From Pseudofabraea citricarpa (taxonomy: Eukaryota; Ascomycota; Leotiomycetes; Helotiales; Dermateaceae): a stretch of 64,000 nt of DNA. The position numbers were made by a program, and so were the translations under genes. The stretch is taken from NCBI GenBank assembly GCA_029641185.1, contig JAPWGK010000003.1, positions 1,364,001 through 1,428,000 of the forward strand. The letters run 5' to 3'. The notes below the pieces were generated by a model, which did not search any database, was not told the DNA's origin, and saw only the letters and a program-made list of their open reading frames with translations. Positions 24,180 to 37,275 of the stretch are shown piece by piece. The stretch's first letter is position 1, and every line of letters begins with the position of its first letter.

Positions 24180-27100
24180 GTTTTGCTTTCTTTCTTTTCC
24201 CTTCCGCTGTTTTTTTTCTTCCTCCCGCCCTCGACGATAAGCGATGGCGATCGAACGATGAACGTCTACTGATCTCTCGCGATAGCTCAAGACCCCTCCT
24301 CAATTAAAAAAAACGAGCGTCAGAAGGGATGGAGAGAAAAAAGAAAGTGATCCTCCTCTTCCTTCTTGTCTTGCTTCTTCAGAGCGAAATAACGACAGGT
24401 TTGTGGTGATGTGACGACACGAGATGAAGAAATAACGTTTATGCTGGTGGTGGTGGTGGTCGAGAGAGAGATAGATATTATTGACATGGAACAGATGTAA
24501 GTGGCTGGCTTGCTTGCCTGCTATGGTAGACTAAAGCAGAAGAGAACAAGCACAAGGGGACCTCGATCCGATCTGAAGCAGGGGAGGGGGAGGGGGAGGG
24601 GGAGGTGGGAAGTGGGAGTTGAACATGGACGGACAGCGGACTTGTTCCCCTCTTGGCAAAGGCCGTTGCACTACGCTGAGGTAGCATGCCGCAGAGAACA
24701 AATCACGAGGTTTTTCTTCTTTTCTTTGCTTCAGTCTGAGCTGGCATATGTACGGTACAGTAAAGCGGGCGGTACGATAAGTGGTGGTGGTCGGTTGGTA
24801 TCGAACGTGTCGCTGTGTCGTGTCGTGTCGTGTTCGTGTCTCCTCCAGGTACAGTACAGTGCAGGAGTAGAGTGTACCTCCGTACCCCTCGGGACAAATG
24901 ATAACTCAAAAGCCAAAATTCAAGGGAACGTGCATAGCAGCCAGGTCAAGAGAGAGAGAAAAAGAAGAAACCCACTATTTTTCTCTCTTTTGTTCATGTT
25001 ATCTCAAATACCCTCCTGCTTGCTGTCTTATCTCTCATCTCTTGTTTACTCTGTTCCATGCCATGCCATGCCATGTCATGTTTATGCCACGGCGACTATC
25101 TACGCACGGATGAAAGCCCACCTCGACCCTCGACCGTCGACCCCTAATCCTCTCTCCAGTGCAAGGGTCTTCGGCCACCCACTCTATTCAATCAGCACTA
25201 GGATCCATCTGGGGCATAAAGTATTTTGGGTTTGTCCGGCGTCGGGGGTCGATGATTCGCTCACAAAAATATCCCGGGAGATGCATATCTGCAAGCGCAT
25301 GTGCAAGTGCAAGAAGGACAGACAGGGACAAGGATCAGCAGAGGAGCAGCAGATACGAGGTCGGTGGTCGATCTTTCATTATTGTCCAAGCGACAGACAG
25401 ACAGACAACAAGAGGGTTTTCTTTTTCTTTTTTGTTACAACCAATCGACCGGGACAGGCAGGCTAGGAGACAATGAGATTAGTCCGTCTCAGCTAGCTAG
25501 CTAGCTAGCTAACAATGCCTTTTTTTTATCCGTTCCGCTTGTTCGTGCCTTCGCCTTCGGTCCGTCTATTGTTTGACGACGGGGTCTCTTTTTATCTATC
25601 GATAAGACTACCGTTTTTGTAGCGTACCTGGGTAGCTACTGTACGTGTGTAGCCCAGAAGCAAGTGCCAAAAGCTCAAGCAAGAGCCCACCAAACGAAGA
25701 TAAATGACGATGATGACAATCTTCTACCCGTATCGAAAAGGCCCCAACAAGTGCTACACATACACATACACAAAGTACGACCGGAAGTCTGTCCGTCCGG
25801 AGTCCTTTTTTTTTATAATTGGCTTTTCTAGAAGTATCGACCTGGAAAGGCTTGCATTGCGGTAAGTAGAATCATACAAGCACAAGCTGAGATACTCAAT
25901 TCCAAAGGCGAGGCGAGGCGAGGCGAGGCAAGTCCCGTCCGTTCCTTCGTTGAAATCCACACACGGGTCGGAGACTTTTTCTGTTTTCTCTTTTTTTTGA
26001 CTCTCCTTCCCTCGTGTTATTTTGACTCTGTCTCTCCTCGTGTCTTATCTCCCGTCTTCCTCGAGTCTATTTCCCCGAATGCCACGCGGTGTGGTGCGGT
26101 TTAGTCTTTTCTTACAAGTCACATCACATCACATCACATCACATCAGGTTGTGTCGATAGAGAATACTGTTGAACAAAAGCGGAGTAGATTCATACACAT
26201 CTGCGTATGTACTGGTACGGAACGAGGAGATAAGAGAGAAATACAGTACAGTACACAAAAGTACCTACCGTGGTTGATGCACGAGAGACGACATATAATT
26301 AATTAATTCATGTCGTGACCTACCTCTCTCTTTCCTCAGCCTCACTTTACTTTATTTGATCTCTCCTTTGATTCAATCCAATCCCGCACTCGACCCGCGC
26401 CCAACCCCCTCCTCTTCCTCTTTCTCTTCTCAGCTGCAGCTACATCACTACCTACCTTGGGTATGTGTGTATGTATCACCTAAAAGCCCAATCCCCCTCC
26501 TCAATAATTTGCAGTTGCAGTTGCAGTTCATGCATGCACGTACTCTACGATACACACACAAAAAGAGAGAGCGAGCTGTCGTGACCACGGCACATGATAG
26601 ACCTCTTCTTCTTTTTTTCGCCTCTTCCAATTCCAGCTCCAGTAGGTACACGGCAGGAAACCAAGAAGCCACAAAGAAAAGGGTGTGTTACACGACACGA
26701 AAAAAAAAAAAAAAAAAGCCAAAAAGGACAAGAAGAAAAAAAAAATTCTGCATGCACCGCTCATGTACATGTACATGTACATGTACATGTACCATGTATG
26801 CACCCATCATTTCCCATATAAGAAACCAAAAAAAAAAAAAAAAAAAAATCTCCGTCCTCGGTCATGTCACGTCACGTCATGCATGTCATGTCTCGAAATG
26901 CCAATCTGAATAAAACAATCAGCCCCCCCATCTGACATACATACCTATAATCCACAGCGCTGATCGTCGACGTTGGTTGGGATTGACATGAATTTGGGAG
27001 AGGGGGAAAACAAAACTTGCGAGACAAAATGCAATGTAATGCAGAGCCGATCAGCTCAGGTCGCGCCGCGTCTGCTCTGGTCAGGTTCAAATTCAGGTTC

Positions 27101-27819
27101 AGGTTCAGGTTCAGGTATCAGTTAAATCACATCACATCAAGTCATATCACATCACGCCAGATGATAAAAAGAATAGGAAAAAAAAAATGGAACGAATGAC
27201 TTGGGAGATTTGTTCTCCGACCTCTTTTTCCATCTTTCCTTTTCTTCCTTTCCTATATACAAAAAAGCCCAGCCCAGATCAGATCAAACACGGTGGGGGC
27301 AGAAAAAGAAGATTCGTAAACAGAGCATCGCAAGTGAGATAGAGAGAGAACCAAAAAAGAAAAGGAGAGTGTGTGAAGGAAGAGAACGTTCCAAAATTCC
27401 AAAAAATCCTGCGAAAACCAAGTCTATAGATTATGATAACGATAATGGCCCCTGCCCCTAAACCGAGTCCAAATTTGGCTTGGCATTTCATTCATTCAAG
27501 CCCCAGATACCCTCCCACTATCCCATCCCAGCCTATCCCATCCACCCTTCCCCCCCAGATCCGGATATTGGTAAATTTGTGGTTTGCAAATGTAAACGCT
27601 CCAAAAAAAGACATTACTTTAAAAAGACTAATAAGAGGCAAAAGAAAGAGACAACAGGATAACAAGAATGCTGGTATATGCGTTCTTATGCGGCTGTATA
27701 TATATATGGCTGACCCTGGCTAAAAGTGCTACGAAAATGACGTGAAGAATGAACAAACATCTTTGATCTTGCGATATTTTCTATCCATCTGTACAAAGGC
27801 TGACTTCTCTCTTGGCTCT
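24180..27819. other. 3.6-kb gap packed with short tandem repeats
   Basis: This gap lies upstream of the fasciclin gene and downstream of the GT2 gene. It holds many unrelated microsatellites: GGGGGA at 24577-24605, GTGTC near 24808-24840, CCATG at 25058-25080, AGCT at 25492-25511, GGCGA at 25907-25929, CATCA at 26120-26146, CATGTA at 26763-26794, A-runs at 26699-26716 and 26828-26848, and TTCAGG at 27089-27117. No coding sequence is supported although some frames reach 321 codons. Confidence 0.6.
26763..26794. repeat. (CATGTA)n tandem repeat
   Basis: The hexamer CATGTA is repeated about five times without interruption. It is self-complementary enough to form hairpins. It lies between two poly-A stretches. 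Confidence 0.85.
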
Positions 27820-30806
27820 CTACCACGAGAAGGTCATCAACGCTGGGTTCAGCGCGAGTGGTAGGAGCAAATGAGAGGCAGTGACGGTAGCCATGGGGAG
27901 GATGGCAACGAAATCCTTGATTTTCCAGTCATATGGGACGAAGGGAGCGGTAGCAAGGATGATCATGCCTGCAATACCAACGATGGAAAAGATCATTGAG
28001 AATTTGAACTATGTTAGGGTTAGCTGTGATCACAGGCAATATATAAGAATGACTAACCTTCTTAAGCACCTTGGGAACTTCAATGAAGAAGTTGGAGAAC
28101 TCGGCTTCCTTGGCGGTAGCACCCCACGTCATGTTGATCTCGAACATGTGGCACAACAAAGCTTGACTGACGTGAAGAGAGAGACCACCCAAGAAGATTG
28201 CTAACATGATGGTCCACTTGAAGTTCTCGAAGAGCGCATAAAGGAGACTTCGCTCGCCAATTCTGTATCGCATAACAGCCAAGGCGATGTTTCCAAGACC
28301 ATTGAAGACAATGATAATAGAGAACCAAACCTTCCATGAGTCAACATAGTATTTGTCCAAGTAACCGTTGTACCACCCTACGGCGAAGTAGTTGGCTGTC
28401 GTCATAATCCAGGCGGCACCGATAGCGTAGTAAGTACCGATATAAGAGATAATGGTAATCTTAGAGGTGAAACGAATGTTGGAGAACAAGAAGGTTCTGA
28501 AAAGAGGAGTGAATGGGCCCTTATAGATCCACTTGCGGATTGGATGGAAGAGGAGTTCGTTACATCCATAGGCGTATTTCTCCCAACGTGCAAGTTCGTC
28601 GTAAACAGTAAGCGAGACACCCTCCTTGAATCCATCACCGGCCCAGGCAGCCAAACGAATGGTGTAACCTTGAATTTGAAGACGGAGAGACATGTCGAAA
28701 TCCTCCGACACGTGAGATTCAGACCAGAACTTTTCGTAGCCATCCTCGTCCATGTGAGAGACTTGTTGAATAGCAGACCAGCGAAGAATGGCGTTGTGAC
28801 CAACGAAGGGAGCGACATCACCGTTGGAGACGGTATAACGGATAGCAGTGTAGATCAAGTTGGTGAAGAAGGTAATACCGTTCTCAAAGTAGGTGTGTAC
28901 AACTTGCATGACACCAGAGGAGAATTGCATAATACCAACCTCAGGAGATTGTTCCATTTCAGAGCAGGCATCCAACAGGCAATCGGCAGGAACACGAGTA
29001 TCAGAGTCAACTGTCATTGGTTAGTGACACTCACATATGAGATTGAATGGTGACTTACTCAGCAGAATGTAATCTCCAACGCGAACATTACCATCAGCCC
29101 AGGCGCGTCCATTGTCCTCGAGAGCCTCCTTCAAGCATCGCTCATAGGCTTGAGCTTCGTCGGCTTGAGTCCAGTCCGCAGGTCGTTGAATTAAGGTCAG
29201 CTTCTCTTCAACCATACATGAAATGTGTAGAGCATAGTTCATGTTCGAAGCCTATTTGAGTAACGATCGTCAGCTTTCAGCTCACAGAAGGTGGTGGTGG
29301 AATGTCGCTTGATAGGGTCTTTCTAAGCGAGAGCAGCGCCGTCAATGATGAAAACTTCCATCACTTCCGGGCGCGCGTTTTCATAATCGGATACTTGATT
29401 TCTGGGACGGGTTGCTTACTTTCTTGACTATATATCTGTTAGTAATGTTCTGGACTGAAGGCGACGGAATAACTTACATTTTCCTCTTCGGTTGAAGCCA
29501 TTCTCACCATGCTTGGGTCTTGCCACCCATCCGATGCTGTGATCAGCGTAAAACTCGATTCTAGCACGACGCTCATCCTCATCAAGGAGCTGGAGACCAT
29601 CGTCGTTGATGAACATGTTAGCTGAACCACCTTGCAATTCATAGGTCGAGATGGCCTGCTTGATAGACTTGACAGTGGGCGCGATGACAGAAGTCAAACC
29701 TTCCTTGTACACAGGGCATTGGATGGTGATATGAGGAAGAGTTGCACTCTGGATGCGAGGAGGAGCGGTGGCAGAGTAGAACTTTGAGTTCTCGGTCATT
29801 TGGCGAACGGGACCGAATAATTGTGCCAAACAACCAACGATGACTTGAGCGAAGAACAGGGTGAAGAAGATCTGGACAGGCGTCAAAACCAGGAGAGCTA
29901 GATTGATGTAGTTACCGGTGACGTCCACCTCGATGGCGACTTGTCGGAAACCAGCTCCCAGAGTTGTCATGATGAGCATGATGGTCAGGGCGACCAAGAC
30001 GGTGTTTTGAAGATGGACGGCTCGCTTCTGAAGGATGAACTCTCCACTCTCCTCGTCAATCTCATAGGCAGTGGCATTAGGTCCCTTCTTCTCGCCTTCA
30101 TCGTCCTCATCGCCAGTTTTCCATACCAACTCCATCAATTCAGACTCGATGGCCTTTGCTCTCTGAACAAGATGTAAAGCCTCGTCATCCCAGACGACTA
30201 ACAATGCTTCTGAAGCAACAAAAGCAGCAAACTGATGCTTTCTGGCACGAGGAAGATCTTCAATTGTTGGAAGAATTTGAATTCGGAGACCATTCAAAAG
30301 GGGTACATCGACAGCATCTGGAGACCACTGAAGGAAGGTCTTGATAACTCGAGAGTTCACAGTCATGGCACACTGTCTTCATCAGCTACTGGCATTCTCA
30401 TTGTTCCAAGATTTCTTACCTGAACATTAAGGGCAGCACATGCCGAAGCGAAAGCAGAGTTGCCTAGTTGTGGCGGGCATGCCATGTATGTGTTTTTTGA
30501 CTTCCTAAGCAGGACACCCTCTACCTCTCCACTTCCATCACTGACCCAGAGATGTGAACATTGTTGTTGGTACAAGTAGTTCACCATCACCTCGTGCTTG
30601 ATGTCATCGAGGAACGCTGAGCTCTGGGTTGATCTGTTGGATCTGCCAGAGATTGAGTTCCTTGAAGAACCTGGGGTTCTGAAAGTTGGTGGCTGAAGTT
30701 CCATATCATAGCTTGGTTGTGGTGAAGCTGCGACGGGTTTCTCTACGACTGGAGCCGGCGCTGCTGGCGCAGGCTTTTGGGGTTTGAAGAAGTTTCCCAA
30801 CCCCAT
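27820..30806 (-). CDS. Membrane family-2 glycosyltransferase (fungal GT2, Zt_GT2-like)
   Basis: Exons 30806-30420, 30372-29478, 29427-29420 (8 nt), 29251-29059, 29010-28058 and 28008-27820 join in frame to give 874 residues. The first ATG gives MGLGNFFKPQKPAPAAPAPV, a soluble head. Two membrane spans (LVALTIMLIMTTLG and LALLVLTPVQIFFTLFFAQV) precede the catalytic domain: HITIQCPVYKEGL, MFINDDGLQLLDE, GKFKKASNMNYALH, ILLIDSDTRVPADC (DxD-type), SEDFDMSLRLQ and the RW-type block DELARWEKYAYGCNE. At least five spans follow. These are GT-A processive synthase features, related to but shorter than chitin synthases. The closest family I recognise is the conserved fungal GT2 needed for hyphal growth on solid surfaces in Zymoseptoria and Fusarium. 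Its polysaccharide product is not settled. It lies next to other wall genes. Confidence 0.93.
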
Positions 30807-33800
30807 GGCGGCGGTGTTGTTGGACTTCTGCTGGTCAGGAGGATTGTTGACAAGACAAACAACGTCCTTACACAAGTGCCGAAGATTCCAAAGATCAAAG
30901 GTTCGAAGCGAGTGACTGGGTTGAGAAGCTACTACTAAATACTCATCGAATAAGGAAGTTAAAGTAAGGCAACTATCGGTGAGATGAGTGAGTGGTCATG
31001 GCAGAGCAAGTGCATGCTTACTTACATACAAGGATACCGACGAGGGTTGGCCGGTGCAGGTTGTCAAAGTGCCTTTGCCTGAGGAGACTTGGGGATGAAC
31101 GACTGAATGATGACAAGCAAAACGAAGGATGGTGTTTAAGAGGACCCTCGTCGATGTATATTCCCCGGTAGCGAGCGTCTGAAGAGTGGATGAGTGACGG
31201 AGAGCTGAGAGGCAAGAAGTCTGGAACTACTGTCAGAGACTGAACGAGCGTAGTGTGGGCTTCAATGGTGCGCGTTGTGCAATCGGCGTGGGTTTTGGAG
31301 TGCGGGCTAGGACAGCAGTGATGCCAAACAGACGAGGGTTGCCGGTTTGCCTTGGCCCTCTGGAGGAAACTGGGCTTGGAGGGGGCTTTTCCGGACTATC
31401 ACGAATGAGATTTGGCTGGTGCTGGCTGGTGCTGGCTGGCTGGCTGGCGATGCTGGGCTGAAGTGTGTGAAGAGCATCTGGCATGGCAGTTCAGTTACTA
31501 GTAGTAACTGAGCAGCAGATGGCCTGTGGCAAGCAAGCGGGAATCCCTGGGTCGATTAGTGGAACAGACGGAGCACAGATAGTCAGGGTTGCAGAGTGCA
31601 GCTCGCGTGGAAGTCGTGGAGCACTTCCCTGGTCGGAGGTCTGCTGCTGTTGCTTGTTGGCTCTCGAGTCTGAGTCTTGATACGAATCCTGGGATCTTGG
31701 AGGGGGGAGGAAGGTCTGCAAGGCTACGAGCCGCTCCTAGGAGAAATTGGGTCGGGGTCGGGGTCGGGGGCTAAATTGGTGAAGCAATTATGATATTGTG
31801 GCAGTCAAAGCAAATAGTCGCCAGTAGTGGTGCGCGCGGTTATATGCTTGGGTCAGCCATTGTGTCGTGATGACCGTGGAGGCTGGCATCGGGCATTGGA
31901 CATTGTGACATTATACTGGATCCGGAGAGGCACGAAGGATGCCCCTGAACGGTGTTGACCGTTGGGTTAGGCTGCGCGGTACGGAGAGTGTAGAGTGTAG
32001 GGTGTAGGGTGAAGAGTGTACAGCAGAGTAGGACGGGAGAACAGAAGACCAGAAAGAACGTGGTGGTTGCCTTCAATAGACGGAGGGGTGACTAGAATGA
32101 CTCTTGCTGTAAGCAGATGAGCAACACGAGGACGCAGGGTTCAGGGTTCAGGGCTCAGGGTTACAACTAAGAACTTGCCAGAAAATACTGGTCGCTAACA
32201 GCCTTGGTTCCCGTCCCAAACGGGAAGCTGTAGATAGCTCTGGCCTGTCGAGTACAGTAGGTACGATTGCATTGCCATCGCTCAGTACCCTACAACACGG
32301 TATTTTGTTTTCGCACTGCTGCACCCTGGCAGTGTGACTTGGTGGCGACAAATACATGCTGGCTCATGCAGATGTGCTGTAAGTCCATGTACTTACTGTA
32401 TGTACATGCAATGCGAGCAGAGTATCCAATATCGATTCCAACACTTTACAGTAGTGTCGACGCACAATTACAATCCTGCTTTGGACCGTCGCCACACTCA
32501 GCTCCTGCAATTTAGCACGCATGGCCATAAGGCTATTGTCCAGTGCCCTGGTGTTTGTTGTTTGGACTTGCTCTCCAGCCCCCGGGGCATGCTATACAGT
32601 GCCACGGCGGCACGAGAAAGTCGGCTTGCAATCAATCACCCCCGCCAAGGATCTACCGATAAAGGCTGAAATGTGGAAATTGCTGGCCTTGTCCGTGATA
32701 CGTTCTTTCTACCGTACTATACTTTTCTCTCTCTGCTTTTACAGTGCTTTGGTCGTGTCTGGAGTTCAGCATATCTTCAGCAGGCGGTGGGCATGGATAG
32801 GCTACAGTAGGTATGCAAGCCAGAGGGGAGGCAATGTAGAAAGAAGATGCCCTGTTTCTGCCTGTTGCTTAATTTAGGTCTGCTATCTTCCAGTTCGCCC
32901 GGGCCGTTGGGTGGGCGTTGTTACAGTACCCCTCCCAACACCAATCATCACAACACCATCACCTCTATCGCGATCTTGCGTGATGGGTCGTCGCTTGACG
33001 GCCGACGTAGAAATAAGGACGAACGAATCCCCTGCCGAGATCTTCCTGATAGGATAGGGGCAGACACCGCTACAGGGCTCCCCTATCCTGGCTCCTGATG
33101 ATTACACTACAGTGGGGAGGCTGTGGTCTCCGCCCGGCTTCTCGAACCATTCGTATGCGGGTCATCAATCTTTTCAATAACCTCACTCCCGCCAAGCCTG
33201 CCCTCGGCTCGGACAATCGTTGATGCTCGCACAAAACTCACGCTTAAGCATCTCTTATCTCGGAGGGGGCTCAACAAGCCCGGCACTTGCGCTGATCAGC
33301 TTCAATAGAAGGGCCTTCGACGAGAACTGAGCTGAAGCCTCCAACACTCCATCCACAGTCCAGACGCCTCTTCGCCCACCGACAACTGACATGGTCTCCG
33401 GATCCGTACAGATGCCCCCACGCCGATATCCCAATTGAGTCTGCCTGCCAGCCACTTTCCTACCCAACCATACCCTTTTTCGCCGGCACGAAAGCCAGCC
33501 GATGAATTCTCCTTCTGTCAAGCTCGACATCTAGCTTCCGGGCGTGCGATAGTTCAGGGGATTCGACAGGGACATGGGCCCGGGAGAGTGCCGCACATCA
33601 GGATGACCTCAAGACTCAGGCTTCACGTTAAGTCTGAGCGAGCACAATCAAGAACACCATAATGAAGTCATGCTATAGCGAGAGGGCAGGAGACTCGAGG
33701 AATCAGCATCTACCGTGTTAAGAATTATCTTATCTACATGGGCCAGACTCGAATTCATGCCGTCAGCATTTGGCAACGAACTCTACCCTCTGCCTCGTAT

Positions 33801-35743
33801 TTGACAACACAACATGCATGAAAAGCATATTTTTATTTGGTTTTTGCACGCTCGAAGCGATCGGTTCTGGGAGATCAGGCAGCTAAACAATAATGTAAGT
33901 CAAGCCAGCTGAAGAAGACGACCATCTGTCAAGGCAAGACTAAGCCGGGTGGTCGGTGGCACCCCCGTCTTGGAGAGCCTCATCGGTACCTTGTCTCGTC
34001 TATCAAGGCTCACAGTGGAGAGCTGAGGACCCCTCGGCCAACCGTCGAGGACGTGCGAGATAGCGAGAAAGTCGGTCAATATGATTCACATCAGGTGCAC
34101 ACACTGCACATCATCTCTCAAAGTGAAGTGAAGAATTACGTTTTGGCATCACTAGTTCACCATGTAATTCTATTCATCGCCGCAGCCGAGGTTTCGGCGG
34201 ATGTCCGAAAGGGAGGAAAATCTGGTTCGGAAGTGGACATGCCATGTGCAGAGAAAATCCGTCAGGATCATGAAGATCATCCTGTCTGTTGGATACCGGA
34301 GAGATTTTTTCTCTTTCTCAGAGGCTTTTTCAATGACACGCACGAGTGGAGATGTGAAGGATCAGGCAATAGCTTTCCAGTTCCATTCCGCACGGGATGC
34401 TACCTTCTCCTCCCTATCCTCTCCACTCGGCACGCGTTCGTCCTATATCAGATCAAATATCGCCAACCCAATGATGTCACGTTTACCTCTTTTTTCAGAG
34501 CCTCATGTCGACGATGGAACTTTGAGATCCTGGGACTCAGGTACATGTAAGTACAAGTGTGGTTCTTCTCCACGACGATTTGGAATCGACCGTAGCTGGT
34601 TGTACTTTGGAAGCGAGGCAGTTGAGCAAGCGCATCCAATAGCCACGAGGCACAGGCCATGGTCCTGGATCTCTGGAATCTGCAATGGAAAGCGAGAAAG
34701 TAAAAAACGTAAGAGGTGCGCATTTCGACGGGGGCCGGCTGCCACAAATCAATGTGCATGTATGGTAGGTACAGTGACATGGACTAAACGTGTTTCTGCC
34801 ACGATGTTATATCAAATTGCTCTGCAGCGGTACCAAGAGATCAGTACCGTTGTCACTTCTGCTTGGCTCCCTCTTGACAGATGCTACGTACCAGTGCGCG
34901 CATGGTTACAGAAACTCTCTCTCTCTCTCTCTCTCTTCTCCCCACGCTACCCTGCTGGTACATCCATCCCTTCTAGAAGCATTCCGCATCTCTTGGGCTT
35001 GCGGTTACGGTTGCATTGGCTGTTGCCGACGCGGATGTGGTTGCGGTTGTCTTAGACAGCGAGCGACTAAGAACACAAGGACGGAGTACCAAGTACCCCA
35101 CGGACATAATAGACACAGACTCACACGCACAACGTGTAGCATAGACCGGACACCTACAGTGTACGATCAAGACAGAGAGATTTCTTTTTCGTCTTACCCC
35201 ACACACGGGACTCGCTTACCAGCTCTCTGTCGCTATCTTACCCCGTGGTACGATTTTCTTCTCCTTTTGCTTTTCTGTCTCGGATCAAACACGTCAATCA
35301 GAAAGTCGTTGTGTTTCTTCTATATTGACTTGATTTGATTTGATTTGATTTGATTTGGTTTGGTTTGGTTTGGTTTTCTGCTCTGAAAGGAATGACAGGC
35401 AGCCAGACATGTAATTTGAGAAGCTCGCCTAATATCCAACCCCCACCTCACTTCAGGTCTCCATCCAACCATTCCCCGCACCCCATGTGTATATGTGTAA
35501 CATCACCATAGCTTCGAACCTGACCCGAAAAATCGCTAATATAAAAAAAATTCATGTATATAAAAATTGTGCTAGAGAGGGATAAGAGAAACATGTCTAA
35601 GGTTACTTTGTACCCTGTCCTCCTCCGACCGCCTTCCATCCTTTCCTCCGTTCCCATAGTACGCCAAGCAGATCCAAGAAGAAACAAGAAAGAAGAAGAA
35701 AAAAAGACTTTCAAATTATGTATCAGCATAGAGAGATGACAGC
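30807..35743. other. 4.9-kb gap upstream of GT2, no gene supported
   Basis: The left end is the promoter and leader of GT2. Visible simple repeats are GGCTGGTGCT at 31410-31445, CAGGGTT-type repeats at 32137-32163, a CT run at 34917-34937 and TTTGA/TTTGG runs at 35331-35374. Frames up to 284 codons (34201-35055) lack motifs and biased codon use. Confidence 0.5.
35331..35374. repeat. (TTGAT)n turning into (TTGGT)n pentanucleotide tract
   Basis: Five copies of TTTGA are followed directly by four of TTTGG, as if one array mutated and then expanded again. It sits in the 3' flank of the GH16 gene. Confidence 0.8.
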
Positions 35744-37275
35744 CTACAGATCCTCATTCCCGTCACACTGCCTCCACATCTCGACCTTGCTGATGCTCAT
35801 CTGGCCCTTGCCCTCGCCCTGCCAGGTCGGGTACCACTGGTCACGGGCATCCCAGAACTGGTTCTTGGCCTGGGGGGAGGCATCGACCCAGGGCTTTCCG
35901 CTGGCGCCATCCTCGAACCAGCCGTTGGTGCCGCCGACACCAACATTCATGATGAGGTAGAAGTCCTGATCGAAGGGGGTCTGGGCGCGGCCGGTCTGGG
36001 ACCAGAGGTCGACGAGCTTGGTGCCGTTGGAGTCGAAGTTCTGGAAGCCGCCGCGCTCCCACATGGGCTCGTCGAAGTTGGTGTACATGACCTGGAGCAG
36101 GTTGTTGTTGACCCAGGTGAAGAGGTACTTCTGGGACCACTCGAGGCCGAAGGTGTGCTCGGTCTTGGCGTACGTCGTGTGCAGGGCGGAGCGCTTGACG
36201 TTGGTCCGCCACCAGGCGTCGTTCGCCGGGTCGGGCCCCCAGTGCAGCGCCGACGACATGATGTTGTTGCCGCCCTGCTTGTACGTGTGGTTGTTGCCGC
36301 GCGACTCCATGATGTCGATCTCGCCCGACTGCGGCCACGGCCCGTACGTGTTCTCGACCGGCAGCATCCAGATGGCCGGCCACAGCCAGTCGCCCTCGGG
36401 CAGCGTCGCCGTCACCTGCACCCGTCCGTACTTGACCGTCGCGCCCTTCTTCGTGTTGATCCGCCCGGACTTCACCGGCTGGATGATGGTCCCGGCCGTC
36501 AGGTTCGTCTGCGTCACGCAGTTCGTGAGCACGTCCGACGAGCACGTCCCGGCCGACGTCAGGTTGATGATGTTGTTGGTCTCCATCAGCGTGGCGTCCT
36601 GGAGCGTTGGCTTGATGATGAGCTTTCCGTTCTCGACGTAGACGTTCTCGTCGTCGAGCGTGGTCTGCTCGAATTGGCCATTGCTATCTTGAGTGTTAGT
36701 CCTGATCTTTTTTATATATATCTTTCTTATCTTCTGGGTGAAGAAGAAGTGCATGTGAGTGAGCAAGGGGAAAGAAGAATCAAAACGTACCCAAAGCCAC
36801 CAACTTCGGCCTCCTTGGTCCAGATATCAGTGTTGAGACCGCCCGAGAAGTCGTCGCTCATGATGGGGCAGTACTTGTGGTGCACAACCGAGGAGAGGCC
36901 GTCGTAGACCAGGAAACCCGCAATGGCACAACCCAAGAGCAGGCCGATGAGAGGAATGATGGTGACCCATTTCTCCTTGGGGTCGACCTTGGACTTCCAC
37001 GGCTGGTCGACCTCGCCCTTCTTCACTCGCCTCGAGTGGAAGTATCTCTGCGGCGGCATGGCGCGGATGGCCGAGGAGGAGCCAAACGACGACGCAGGCC
37101 GCGACGTGAAGGGCGACGCGAATGGGTTCGCCCGCGGTGCTGGCGAGATGCCATCTTCGTTGAACGGGTTGCTCTGTGCTCTGCTCTCTGGCGTGCCCGG
37201 TCGCATCGGTGTTGTTGCTGCTGAGACCTGCGAGATGCCGGACATGGCACTCCCTCTATACTGCGGACCGTCCAT
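35744..37275 (-). CDS. Type II membrane-anchored GH16 glucanase-like enzyme
   Basis: Exons 37275-36791 and 36683-35744 join in phase 2 across a 107-bp intron (GTACGT donor, CTAAC branch, AGATAG acceptor) to give 474 residues. Residues 1-103 are a Ser/Pro-rich cytosolic head. About 104-126 (WVTIIPLIGLLLGCAIAGFLVY) form the anchor. The GH16 domain follows: CPIMSDDFSGGLNTDIWTKE, NGQFEQTTLDDENVYVENG, TVKYGRVQVTATLPEGDWLW, and the catalytic block SGEIDIMESRGN with the expected ExDxxE carboxylates. HTFGLEWSQKYLFTWV and FYLIMNVGVGGTNGWF come next, with WRQCDGNEDL at the end. It resembles fungal membrane GH16 proteins of the beta-1,3-glucan-binding type. It probably acts on wall beta-glucan from the outer face of the plasma membrane or in the secretory pathway. 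The last exon is very GC-rich. The antisense open frames there are artefacts. Confidence 0.92.

Noticed and set aside
24501..25466. 321-codon frame in the repeat-rich gap
   Set aside because: It runs across several microsatellites and low-complexity DNA, with no motif and no supporting exon structure.
28010..28020. TTAGGGTTAG, telomere-like sequence
   Set aside because: It is only about one and a half repeats inside a GT2 intron, expected by chance.
32137..32163. CAGGGTTCAGGGTTCAGGG repeat resembling telomeric or array repeats
   Set aside because: It is a few copies of a simple repeat with CAGGGTT rather than TTAGGG, and no unique spacers, so it is neither a telomere nor a CRISPR-like array.
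34201..35055. 284-codon frame upstream of GH16
   Set aside because: Residue use is erratic, there is a run of SLSLSLSL from a CT repeat, and no domain is recognised.
36155..36907. 250-codon plus-strand frame and a 234-codon minus-strand frame overlapping GH16
   Set aside because: Both are out of frame with the well supported GH16 domain and arise from its high GC content.
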